Shown here piece after piece: positions 1 to 7,445 of a DNA stretch of 17,027 nucleotides (its first letter is position 1; every line of letters begins with the position of its first letter). This DNA comes from Pseudomonadota bacterium (GTDB taxonomy: Bacteria; Pseudomonadota; Alphaproteobacteria; Acetobacterales; Acetobacteraceae): NCBI GenBank assembly GCA_021808985.1, contig JAKBAQ010000032.1, forward strand, positions 1 to 17,027, read 5' to 3'. A program made the translations under genes and the position numbers. The notes below the pieces were generated by a model. It searched no databases. It had not been told where the DNA came from and was given only the letters and a program-made list of their open reading frames with translations.

Positions 1-103
1 CCTGCGCACTCAAACCAGGGTTGCCGGCCCCGTATCTTCACTTAAGTAGCCAGAGCGCCCAAATCGCGCGATAATAGGTTCAAACGAGGACTCTGGAGAC
101 CCA
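1..103 (+). promoter_or_regulatory. Leader of the DAHP synthase gene: weak promoter candidate and ribosome binding site
   Basis: Short non-coding stretch before the first gene. A GATAAT hexamer at 70-75 resembles a sigma-70 -10 element, but I find no convincing -35 hexamer 16-18 nt upstream, so the promoter call is weak. GGAG at 95-98 sits 5 nt before the ATG at 104 and, with GAGGA at 86-90, gives a good Shine-Dalgarno region that supports this start. I see no attenuator-like peptide or terminator hairpin, but the region is cut by the window edge. Confidence 0.35.
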
Positions 104-1495
104 ATGGACACGATCACCCCAGCCCATCTCACCCCCGGCTGGACCCCCGCGAGCTGGCGCAACTGCCCCATCCGCCAGGTGCCGAGCTACCCTGACGAAG
201 CCAAGCTGGCGACGATGGAAGCCCGGCTCACCCGCTTTCCCCCGCTGGTGTTCGCGGGCGAGGCCCGGCGCCTGAAGGCGCAGCTCGGCCAGGCCGCCGC
301 CGGCCAGGCCTTCGTGCTCCAAGGGGGAGACTGCGCCGAGAGTTTTGGCGACTTCACGGCCAACATCATCCGCGACACTTTCCGCGTCCTGCTGCAAATG
401 GCCGTGGTGCTCACCTTTGGCGGCGCCATGCCGGTGGTCAAGCTCGGCCGCATGGCCGGCCAGTTCGCCAAGCCCCGCTCGTCCGACACCGAAACGCTCG
501 ACGGCGTCTCCCTGCCCTCCTACCGGGGAGACATCGTCAACGGCCCGGAATTCTCCGCCCAGGCCCGCATCCCAGACCCCACGCGCATGGAATTCGGCTA
601 TTTCCAGTCCGCCGGCACGCTCAACCTGCTGCGCGCCTTCGCCTCCGGCGGCTATGCCGACCTGCACGAAGTCCACCGCTGGAACCTTGATTTCGTCGAG
701 AAATCCCCCCTCGCCGCGCGCTACCGCGACCTTTCGGCCCGCATTGATGAAACCCTGGCCTTCATGGGCGCCTGCGGCCTCACCAGCATCTCCGCGCCGC
801 AAATCCGCGAGACTGATTTTTACACCAGCCACGAATCCCTCCTGCTGCCCTATGAGCAGGCGCTCACCCGGCTGGATTCCACCTCCGGCGACTATTACGC
901 CTGCTCGGCCCACTTCCTGTGGATCGGCGACCGCACCCGCCAGCTCGACGGCGCGCATGTCGAGTTCATGCGCGGCATCCGCAACCCGATCGGCATGAAG
1001 GTCGGCCCCAGCATGGAAATTGACGACCTGCTGCGCCTGATGGACCGGCTGGACCCCAATAACGAGCCAGGCCGCCTCAGCCTCATCGCCCGCATGGGGG
1101 CTGACAAGGTGGCCGAAAAGCTCCCGCCCCTGCTGCGCGCGGTCAAGGCCGCCGGGCGCACCCCGGTCTGGATGTGCGACCCCATGCACGGCAACACCAT
1201 CAACACCGCGCAAAAGCTCAAAACCCGGCGCTATGAGGCCATCGTGGCTGAGCTGAAGAGCTTCTTCGCCGCCCACGCCGCCGAGGGCACCATCGCCGGC
1301 GGCGCGCACATGGAAATGACCGGCCAGGACGTCACCGAATGCACCGGCGGCGCGCGCGGCCTTGAGGAAGCCGATCTCGTCAACCGTTATGAAACCTCCT
1401 GCGACCCCCGGCTGAACGCCGAGCAGGCGCTGGAGCTTGCCTTCTTCCTCGCCGAGGAGCTGAAAACCCGCCGGGCCAAGCGCCCCGCCGCATGA
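104..1495 (+). CDS. aroG: Class II 3-deoxy-7-phosphoheptulonate (DAHP) synthase
   Basis: This enzyme condenses phosphoenolpyruvate with erythrose 4-phosphate to DAHP, the first committed step of the cytosolic shikimate pathway to aromatic amino acids. The 463-aa length matches the class II (plant/mycobacterial-type) family, not the roughly 350-aa AroFGH type. Family motifs are easy to see: LQGGDCAESF at 72-81, whose Cys77 corresponds to the metal-binding cysteine; KPRS at 123-126; a phosphate/PEP-binding block MRGIRNPIGMKVGPS at 289-303; CDPMHGNT at 358-365; and GGAHMEMTGQDVTECTGG at 399-416, with metal-binding His and Glu. The start has GGAG 5 nt upstream. The stop codon overlaps the next gene's start (ATGA), implying translational coupling to NAD salvage genes. 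Class II members are often feedback-inhibited by aromatic amino acids; the effector here cannot be read from sequence. The symbol is generic: aroF, aroG and aroH are used inconsistently for class II enzymes. Confidence 0.95.
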   Translation: MDTITPAHLTPGWTPASWRNCPIRQVPSYPDEAKLATMEARLTRFPPLVFAGEARRLKAQLGQAAAGQAFVLQGGDCAESFGDFTANIIRDTFRVLLQMAVVLTFGGAMPVVKLGRMAGQFAKPRSSDTETLDGVSLPSYRGDIVNGPEFSAQARIPDPTRMEFGYFQSAGTLNLLRAFASGGYADLHEVHRWNLDFVEKSPLAARYRDLSARIDETLAFMGACGLTSISAPQIRETDFYTSHESLLLPYEQALTRLDSTSGDYYACSAHFLWIGDRTRQLDGAHVEFMRGIRNPIGMKVGPSMEIDDLLRLMDRLDPNNEPGRLSLIARMGADKVAEKLPPLLRAVKAAGRTPVWMCDPMHGNTINTAQKLKTRRYEAIVAELKSFFAAHAAEGTIAGGAHMEMTGQDVTECTGGARGLEEADLVNRYETSCDPRLNAEQALELAFFLAEELKTRRAKRPAA

Positions 1496-2634
1496 ACCCC
1501 TCCCCGCTCAACGAGGCGGAGATCGCCGCGCGCACGGACGCCTATTTCAACCGCATGCGCGCCATCGTCGCCCATTTTGGCGACAAGCGCGTCACCTACG
1601 CGGTATTCCTCCGCCGCCCGGTGGTCTGCGCCCCGGCGCTGATGGTGGACTGGCTGAACGCCGTCGCCGCCGCGCGCGGCGAGGTGTTCGATATCGAGCT
1701 GATGCACAAAGAGGGCGAATGGGTCGGCGCCGGCGAGCCGCTGGCCTACATCACCGGCAGCATGCGGGCCCTCGCCAACCTTGAAACCCTGATGCTGCAA
1801 AAAATCGGCGCCGCCTGCGTCGCCGCGCACAACGCCTTCCAGATGTGCGTCGCCCTGCCCAAGACCGCCTTCCTGGCGATGGACGCGCGCCACTGCGCCG
1901 GAGCGGAGATGCAGGAGATCATGGCCTACGCCGCCGCCGTCGGCTCACGCGCCGCCCAGGCCGAGGGCGCCAAGGGCTTCACCGGCAACGCCAATGACTG
2001 GACCGCGCATTATTTCGGCGCCCCCACCGGCTACGGCACCATGCCGCACGCGCTCATCGGCTATGCCGGCTCCACCGTGCGCGCGGCGGAAATGTTCGCC
2101 GAGGCCTTCCCTGATGACGACCTCACCGTCCTGGTGGACTATTTTGGCCGCGAGATCACCGACTCACTGGGCGTCTGCCGCCACTTCCCCGCCATGGCCG
2201 AAGCCGGCCGCCTGGCCGTCCGGCTTGACACTCATGGTGGCCGCTTCCTCGAAGGGCTGGACCCGCAGGAGAGCTACGCCGTGCTGGAGCGCCACGCCCC
2301 CGGCGCCCTGCGCCGCTACCGCAGCCAGACCGAGCTGCGCTACCTCATCGGCACCGGCGTCTCCGCCGCCGCCATCTGGAAAATGCGCGAATCCCTCGAC
2401 GATGCCGGCTTCCCGCGCGTGCGCATCGTCGCCAGCTCCGGCTTCGGGGTCGAGAAATGCAGCGTCATGGCCGACGCCCACGCCCCGGTTGACACGGTGG
2501 GCACCGGCAGCTTCATCCCCGAGCAATGGTCCGAGACCTACGCCACCGCCGACATCATCGCCTATGACGGCGAGCCAATGGTCAAAATTGGCCGCGAATT
2601 CCTGCTCCGCCCGGCCCGGCCAGGCCCTGGCTAG
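1492..2634 (+). CDS. pncB: Nicotinate phosphoribosyltransferase
   Basis: This enzyme transfers phosphoribose from PRPP to nicotinate, giving nicotinate mononucleotide, the entry step of Preiss-Handler NAD salvage. The 380-aa protein is slightly shorter than the roughly 400-aa enterobacterial PncB. Visible family features are the early YAVFLRRP segment (36-43), DARH at 131-134, GYGTMPHALIG at 180-190 with His186 in the position expected for the catalytic, phosphorylatable histidine, LVDYF at 215-219, LDTHGG at 245-250, ASSGFGVEK at 314-322, and the phosphate-binding VDTVGTGS at 333-340. The ATG overlaps the upstream stop by four bases (ATGA at 1492-1495), so it is probably translated by re-initiation. 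NAD+ synthetase follows 66 nt downstream and completes the same pathway, which supports the assignment. The intermediate adenylyltransferase (NadD) is not in the window. A related phosphoribosyltransferase with another pyridine substrate is the only realistic alternative. Confidence 0.9.
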   Translation: MNPSPLNEAEIAARTDAYFNRMRAIVAHFGDKRVTYAVFLRRPVVCAPALMVDWLNAVAAARGEVFDIELMHKEGEWVGAGEPLAYITGSMRALANLETLMLQKIGAACVAAHNAFQMCVALPKTAFLAMDARHCAGAEMQEIMAYAAAVGSRAAQAEGAKGFTGNANDWTAHYFGAPTGYGTMPHALIGYAGSTVRAAEMFAEAFPDDDLTVLVDYFGREITDSLGVCRHFPAMAEAGRLAVRLDTHGGRFLEGLDPQESYAVLERHAPGALRRYRSQTELRYLIGTGVSAAAIWKMRESLDDAGFPRVRIVASSGFGVEKCSVMADAHAPVDTVGTGSFIPEQWSETYATADIIAYDGEPMVKIGREFLLRPARPGPG

Positions 2635-2700
2635 AACTTCCACGCCCTCATGCCAGCGCCAGCCGGCATCCTCTCGCATCCACCATACGGGCCCTAACCC

Positions 2701-4365
2701 ATGAGCACCACGCTGCAAATCGCCATCGCCCAGCTCAACCTGCATCTCGGCGCCATTGATAAAAACGTCGCCGCCATCCGCGCCGCCCGCCAGCAGGCCG
2801 CCGCCCTGGGCGCTGATCTGCTCATCACGCCCGAGCTTTCCATCTCCGGCTATCCGCCCGAGGATCTCGTCCTCAAACCCGCCTTCGTCGCCGCCTGCGA
2901 GGCCGCCGCCGAGGAGCTGGCGCTCGACACCGCCGATGGCGGCCCCGGCCTCATCATCGGCACCCCCTGGCGCAACGGCGCCGGCCTGCACAATGCCGCC
3001 TTCGTGCTCGATGGCGGCAAGATCATCGCGCGCCGCAAAAAGCACGAACTGCCGAACTACGGCGTGTTCGACGAAAAGCGCGTCTTCGCCCCCGGCCCTG
3101 TCCCCATGCCGGTGGCCTTCCGCGGCGTCTCCCTCGGCCTGATGATCTGCGAGGACTGGTGGTTCCCCACCGTGCCCCGCACCCTGGCCGATTCGGGGGC
3201 CGAGCTGCTGCTCTCCATCAACGGCTCCCCCTTTGAGGACGGCAAGCAGCAAACCCGCATCGCGCTCGCCGCCCAGCGCGTCGCCGAAACCGGCCTGCCC
3301 TACATCTTCGCCGCCCTCACCGGCGGGCAGGATGAAATCGTCTTCGACGGCGCCTCCTTCGTCCTCAACGCCGATGGCGGCCTCGCCGCCCGGCTCCCCT
3401 GCTTCACTGAAACCATCGCCCTCACCAACTGGACCCGCACCGCCACCGGCCTCATCTGCGCGCAGACCAGCTTCCCCCCCGAGCCGCACCGGCTGGAGCT
3501 GATCTACCAGGCCATGATGATGGGCCTGCGCGACTATGTGAACAAAAACGGCTTCCCCGGCGTCGTCCTCGGCCTCTCGGGGGGCATCGATTCCGCCATC
3601 TCCGCCGCCGTCGCGGCCGATGCGCTGGGGCCGCAGCGCGTGCGCGCCGTCATGCTGCCCAGCCCCTACACCTCCGCGCATTCGCTGGAAGACGCCGCCG
3701 CCTGCGCCCAGATGCTGGGCATCCCCTATGAGACCATCCCCATCTCCGACGCCATGGATGCCTTCGCCCAGGCCCTCGCCCCCGCCTTCACCGGCCGCGC
3801 GCCCGATATCACCGAGGAAAACCTGCAATCGCGCACGCGCGCCATCATCCTCATGGCGCTGTCCAACAAATTCGGCCCCATGCTGCTCACCACCGGCAAC
3901 AAGTCGGAAATGTCAGTCGGCTACGCCACCCTTTATGGCGACATGTGCGGCGGCTACTCCGTCCTCAAGGACCTTTATAAAACCACCGTCTTCGCCCTCT
4001 CGCGCTGGCGCAACGCGCACACGCCCCCCGGCGCCCTCACCACCCCCGGCCCGGCCATGCCTGAGCGCATCATCACCAAGGCGCCCAGCGCCGAGCTGCG
4101 GGAAAACCAGACCGACCAGGACACCCTCCCCCCTTACGAGATTCTGGACGCCATCCTGCACCGCCTCATCGAGGGCGAAGCCAGCATCGAGGATGTCGCC
4201 GCCGAGGGCTTCGAGCGCGCCACCGTCCTGCGCGTCTGGAAACTGCTCGACCGCGCCGAATACAAACGCCGCCAGGCCCCGCCTGGCGTCAAAATCTCGC
4301 TGCGCGCCTTCGGGCGCGACCGCCGCTACCCCATGACCAACGGCTTCACCAACCTCATCAAATAG
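2701..4365 (+). CDS. nadE: Glutamine-dependent NAD+ synthetase
   Basis: This enzyme performs the ATP-dependent amidation of nicotinate adenine dinucleotide to NAD+, using ammonia released from glutamine. The 554-aa, two-domain form is seen directly. An N-terminal nitrilase-type glutaminase (about 1-260) carries the Glu-Lys-Cys triad: Glu45 in TPELSISGYPPED, Lys114 in RRKKHELPNY, and Cys150 in MICEDWW. The C-terminal synthetase (about 265-554) has the PP-loop SGGIDSA at 293-299, SNK at 388-390, and TTGNKSE at 397-403. The length matches bacterial glutamine-dependent NadE rather than the roughly 275-aa ammonia-only type. The start lies 66 nt after pncB with no strong Shine-Dalgarno visible, so the ATG rests on homology: the MSTTLQIAIAQLN beginning fits the usual nitrilase first strand. 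It is probably co-transcribed with the DAHP synthase and pncB. Confidence 0.96.
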   Translation: MSTTLQIAIAQLNLHLGAIDKNVAAIRAARQQAAALGADLLITPELSISGYPPEDLVLKPAFVAACEAAAEELALDTADGGPGLIIGTPWRNGAGLHNAAFVLDGGKIIARRKKHELPNYGVFDEKRVFAPGPVPMPVAFRGVSLGLMICEDWWFPTVPRTLADSGAELLLSINGSPFEDGKQQTRIALAAQRVAETGLPYIFAALTGGQDEIVFDGASFVLNADGGLAARLPCFTETIALTNWTRTATGLICAQTSFPPEPHRLELIYQAMMMGLRDYVNKNGFPGVVLGLSGGIDSAISAAVAADALGPQRVRAVMLPSPYTSAHSLEDAAACAQMLGIPYETIPISDAMDAFAQALAPAFTGRAPDITEENLQSRTRAIILMALSNKFGPMLLTTGNKSEMSVGYATLYGDMCGGYSVLKDLYKTTVFALSRWRNAHTPPGALTTPGPAMPERIITKAPSAELRENQTDQDTLPPYEILDAILHRLIEGEASIEDVAAEGFERATVLRVWKLLDRAEYKRRQAPPGVKISLRAFGRDRRYPMTNGFTNLIK

Positions 4366-4516
4366 CCCCGCATAATTCAGCCCTGCCGCGCGCAAATTTC
4401 TGTCTTTTCCCCCTGCCCTTTTCCGCAATATCGGCTATGAGACCCTTTGGCCCGCCACCCGGCGGGCCGGACGCGCGCCAAGCTTGGCGGCGCCATGCAG
4501 ATTAAGGGGTTAGCCT
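4366..4516 (+). promoter_or_regulatory. Intergenic leader of the SNF2 gene with two GC-rich palindromes
   Basis: This 151-nt gap holds two neighbouring dyads. The first, at 4449-4468, is GGCCCGCC-ACCC-GGCGGGCC, a perfect 8-bp stem. The second, at 4476-4489, is the perfect palindrome CGCCAAGCTTGGCG. Neither is followed by a T-run, so neither looks like a classic intrinsic terminator. They could be a Rho-independent pause, a protein-binding site, or structure in the 5' untranslated region. AAGGGG at 4504-4509, 7 nt before the ATG at 4517, is a strong ribosome binding site and fixes that start. I could not identify a convincing -35/-10 pair. Confidence 0.4.
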
Positions 4517-7228
4517 ATGCCGGTTGCGTATTCCGCTGAAGATCTTGAAAAAGTTTTCGACTCCAAGATCCTCACCAGCAGCCGGTTCATGGCCGAGATG
4601 ACCGATGTCTCCCTGGATGGTGAGACCATCTCCGGCACCAGCCAGATGGGCGCCAAATGGCACACCAAAATCACCCCCATCGCCATGGGCCAGCGCATCT
4701 CCTTCGCCGAGCGTGAATGCAGCTGCGGCGAGAGCAAGTGCAAGCACCTCGCCGCCACCGCGCTCAAGGCGCTGGAATGCTTCCCCGCCCTGCGCAAGGC
4801 CGCGCCCAAATCCCTCATTGATACCATCATCCCCGCGCATGAGCGCCCGTTTCCGCCGCCGCCCTCGCGCATCCGCCCCACTGGCCGGCGCGCCCGCGCC
4901 GCCAACATCGCCCCCACCCTGCCCGAGGCGCCCGACCCCGGCGCCACGGTGCTGGAGCGCCCCTGCACCCCGGTGCTGCGCCTGCGCCGCCTGCAGGCGC
5001 CCGATGAATTCGGCCGCCCGCGCATCATCGATGTCCTGACCCTCGACTTTGACTATGCCGGCGTGCGCGTGGACGGCGCCGACGATTCCCAGTTCATCCG
5101 CGTCAAGGCCGGCGGGCAGATCGTCTTCATCCGGCGCGACACCAGCGCCGAAGCCGCCGCGCTCGACGCCCTGCGCCCCGATAATTTCGTGCAGATGCGC
5201 GTGGCTGACGGCAAATCCGCCCGTGGCCAGCGCGTCCTCGTCTTCCGTGGCGAAACCGCGGCCGCCCAATGGCACCATTTCGTCGCCGTGCGCGTCCCGG
5301 AGCTGACCGCGCAAGGCTGGCAGAGCAGCATCGAGGCCAATTTCGGCCCGCAGCTGGCCGAGAATGTCGGCAATCTCGATGTCACCGTCGCCGACGCCGA
5401 CAAAGGCAGCTTCAGCCTCGAATTCGGCATCGAGATCGACGGCGTGCGCCACCCGCTGCTGCCCATCCTCGAGCATCTGCTCGCGCGCGGCGGCTACGAG
5501 GCCGCGCAGATCGTGGGCGATGAGCTGATCACCAGCATGGATGACGGCCGCGTCATCAAGCTCCCCGCCGAGCGCATCCGCCGCCTGCTCGCCGTCATGG
5601 GCGACCTCATAGAAGCCGCAGGCCGCTCCGCCGAGAAATCCCTGGTCCTGCCCGTCGGCGCCGCCGCCACGGTGCTGGAGCTGGAGGATGTTCTGACCAC
5701 CAGCTGGCAGAACGCCGCCACCATCGAGGCCTATGTCGAGCGTTTCCGCGGCGAGCCCGAGATCATCCCGGTCGTCATCCCCGATGAATTCCGCGGCCAT
5801 CTGCGCCCCTACCAGCAGCACGGCGTGGACTGGTTGCAGCACCTCGCCAGCCACGGCCTCGGCGGCTTCCTGGCCGATGACATGGGCCTCGGCAAAACCG
5901 CGCAGACCATCGCCCATATCTGCGTCGACCATGCCGAAGGCCGCCTCACCGTCCCCGCCCTCATCGTCGTGCCCACCAGCCTCGTCGCCAACTGGACCGC
6001 CGAACTCGCCAAATTCGCCCCGCATTTCAAGGTCGTCGTGCTGCACGGCATGGAGCGGCACGAGCGCCGCGAGCAGCTCGAGGATGTCAACGTCGTCATC
6101 ACCACCTACACGGTGCTGACGCGCGACATCGAGGAGATGAAGCAGCTCCCCTGGCACATCGTGGTGCTGGACGAAGCCCAGGCCATCAAAAGCCCAGACG
6201 CCCGGGCCACCCGCTCGGTCTGCCAGCTCAACACCGTCCACCGCATCTGCCTCTCCGGCACCCCCATTGAGAACAATCTCGACGAGCTGTGGTCGCAATT
6301 CGCCTTCCTCATGCCCGGCCTGCTAGGAGACCGGCGCGGCTTCACCAAGCGCTTTCGCACCCCCATCGAGAAAAACGGCGACCCGGTCTGCCGCGCCCAG
6401 CTCGTCTCGCGCATCGCGCCCTTCATCATGCGCCGCACCAAATCAGAGGTCGCGACCGAGCTGCCGCCCAAGCACACCATCCTGCGCCGCATCTCCCTGG
6501 CACCTGACCAGCGTGAGCTTTACGAAACCATCCGCGGCACCCTGTATGAGACCGTGCGCGACCAGATGGCCGAGCGCACCCTGGCGCAGAGCCGCGTCAT
6601 CGTGCTCGACGCCTTGCTCAAGCTCCGCCAGGCCTGCTGCGACCCCCGGCTGGTCAAGCTCGGCGGCGGCAATCGCGGCACGGAAAGCTCCGCCAAGCTC
6701 GACGACCTGATGGAAATGATCGGCGAGCTCATCCCCGAGGGCCGGCGCATCCTGGTATTCTCGCAATTCACCTCCATGCTGGACCTCATCAAGCCCCGCC
6801 TGATGGAAGCCGGCATCCCCTATGTGGAGCTGCGCGGCGACACGCGCGACCGCGCCGAGCCGGTCCGCGCCTTCGAGGCCGGCGAAGTCCCGCTCTTCCT
6901 CATCTCGCTCAAAGCCGGCGGGCGCGGCCTCAACCTCACCTCCGCCGATACCGTGATCCATTACGATCCCTGGTGGAACCCGGCGGTGGAAAACCAGGCG
7001 TCAGACCGCGCGCACCGTATCGGCCAGACCAAATCCGTCTTCGTCTACAAGATGATCGCGGTGGATACGGTGGAGGAGCGCATCCTCGAGCTGCAGCAGC
7101 GCAAGGCCGAGCTCGCCAGCATCGCCTTCTCCGAAGCCGGCGGCCTCGCCTTCAACGCTGATGACATCGACTTCCTCTTCGGCAAGGACCCCACCCCCCG
7201 GGAAGAAGAAGAAGCCGAAGCCGCCTGA
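4517..7228 (+). CDS. SWIM zinc-finger SNF2-family (superfamily 2) DNA-dependent ATPase
   Basis: This 903-aa protein is probably a DNA- or nucleoprotein-translocating ATPase. At the N-terminus a SWIM zinc finger is visible: CSCGESKCKH, with Cys68, Cys70, Cys75 and His77 in the CxCxnCxH pattern. A poorly conserved middle region (about 100-415) follows, with a proline-rich linker near 110-125. The SNF2 motor occupies about 425-870: Walker A ADDMGLGKT at 453-461, TSLVANW at 487-493, the DEAQ Walker B box at 552-555, LSGTPIENN at 579-587, SLKAGGRGLNL at 797-807, and the arginine-finger motif SDRAHRIGQ at 829-837. The tail is acidic (EEEEAEAA). All ATPase motifs look intact. AAGGGG lies 7 nt before the ATG. 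Bacterial SWIM-SNF2 proteins are widespread, but their physiological role is poorly defined; proposed roles involve transcription-complex recycling (RapA/HepA-like) or DNA repair. No methyltransferase, nuclease or phospholipase partner sits nearby, so a defence role is not supported. Confidence 0.9.
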   Translation: MPVAYSAEDLEKVFDSKILTSSRFMAEMTDVSLDGETISGTSQMGAKWHTKITPIAMGQRISFAERECSCGESKCKHLAATALKALECFPALRKAAPKSLIDTIIPAHERPFPPPPSRIRPTGRRARAANIAPTLPEAPDPGATVLERPCTPVLRLRRLQAPDEFGRPRIIDVLTLDFDYAGVRVDGADDSQFIRVKAGGQIVFIRRDTSAEAAALDALRPDNFVQMRVADGKSARGQRVLVFRGETAAAQWHHFVAVRVPELTAQGWQSSIEANFGPQLAENVGNLDVTVADADKGSFSLEFGIEIDGVRHPLLPILEHLLARGGYEAAQIVGDELITSMDDGRVIKLPAERIRRLLAVMGDLIEAAGRSAEKSLVLPVGAAATVLELEDVLTTSWQNAATIEAYVERFRGEPEIIPVVIPDEFRGHLRPYQQHGVDWLQHLASHGLGGFLADDMGLGKTAQTIAHICVDHAEGRLTVPALIVVPTSLVANWTAELAKFAPHFKVVVLHGMERHERREQLEDVNVVITTYTVLTRDIEEMKQLPWHIVVLDEAQAIKSPDARATRSVCQLNTVHRICLSGTPIENNLDELWSQFAFLMPGLLGDRRGFTKRFRTPIEKNGDPVCRAQLVSRIAPFIMRRTKSEVATELPPKHTILRRISLAPDQRELYETIRGTLYETVRDQMAERTLAQSRVIVLDALLKLRQACCDPRLVKLGGGNRGTESSAKLDDLMEMIGELIPEGRRILVFSQFTSMLDLIKPRLMEAGIPYVELRGDTRDRAEPVRAFEAGEVPLFLISLKAGGRGLNLTSADTVIHYDPWWNPAVENQASDRAHRIGQTKSVFVYKMIAVDTVEERILELQQRKAELASIAFSEAGGLAFNADDIDFLFGKDPTPREEEEAEAA

Positions 7229-7255
7229 GCCCGGCGCGACAAAACACGCCCAGGA

Positions 7256-7287
7256 CTCCGCCCTTTTTTTACGAAAAAGGCGCGGAG
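7256..7287. terminator. Hairpin with T5/A5 core after the SNF2 stop; likely terminator or palindromic repeat
   Basis: The arms CTCCG (7256-7260) and CGGAG (7283-7287) enclose CCC-T7 and A5-GG, giving a stem of about 13 bp with one bulged base near 7281 and a loop around TTACG. It begins 28 nt after the SNF2 stop. No T-run follows on the + strand, so it is not a textbook intrinsic terminator. Its GC-arm/T-run/A-run layout resembles the palindromes at 13437-13499. Confidence 0.5.
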
Positions 7288-7419
7288 CCAAAAACCTGCA
7301 TCAATGCTTCAAGGTGTTCGGCGCGGCATTTCGTTGCTTTTTCAGCACAAAACCGCCCAAATTGGGGTGCAAGCAAAAAATTAAGTTAAATTAACAGCGT
7401 GTTATAATAAATTCTTCAC

Positions 7420-7441
7420 GGATGCTCCACGTGGAGCATCC
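7420..7441 (-). terminator. Perfect 22-bp palindrome downstream of amt
   Basis: A perfect dyad with the central sequence CTCCACGTGGAG, extended by GGATG and CATCC arms, lies 4 nt beyond the amt stop codon. Read on the - strand it is followed by an AT-rich but not uninterrupted T tract (GAATTTATTATAA), so it plausibly ends amt transcription. It could also act on transcripts arriving from the SNF2 side. Confidence 0.55.
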
Positions 7442-7445
7442 CGCA

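Larger units (their letters stand above)
7229..7445. other. Convergent intergenic region between the SNF2 gene and amt
   Basis: This 217-nt gap lies between two converging genes. It contains an imperfect hairpin close to the SNF2 stop (7256-7287), an AT-rich stretch at about 7370-7418 with a perfect TATAAT at 7403-7408, and a perfect 22-bp palindrome at 7420-7441 next to the amt stop. No credible gene is present. A reading frame that runs through the gap from inside the SNF2 gene encodes a basic, cysteine-rich peptide with no recognisable family and is best explained as a shadow frame. Confidence 0.6.

Noticed and set aside
80..1309. 409-aa - strand open frame opposite the DAHP synthase
   Set aside because: Shadow frame; the + strand gene is unambiguous and all class II motifs are on that strand.
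2635..2700. ATGCC...GGCAT hairpin between pncB and nadE as a terminator
   Set aside because: Only a 5-bp stem with a 10-nt loop and no T-run; too weak, and pncB and nadE are functionally linked, so read-through is expected.
2164..6298. Long antisense open frames (554 aa at 2164-3828 and 598 aa at 4502-6298, - strand)
   Set aside because: They lie wholly opposite nadE, pncB and the SNF2 gene, show glycine/alanine/aspartate-rich low-complexity translations and match no family. Strong C-ending codon use in the real genes removes stops from the complementary frame.
4517..7228. SNF2 helicase as part of an anti-phage system (DISARM-like or similar)
   Set aside because: No methyltransferase, phospholipase D, DUF1998 or nuclease genes surround it, its SWIM-SNF2 architecture is common in bacterial chromosomes, and the neighbours are housekeeping genes.
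7242..7394. Tail of a small + strand open frame through the SNF2-amt gap
   Set aside because: It starts inside the SNF2 gene in another frame, crosses the hairpin, has no ribosome binding site of its own, and its basic Lys/Phe/Cys peptide resembles translated repeat sequence.
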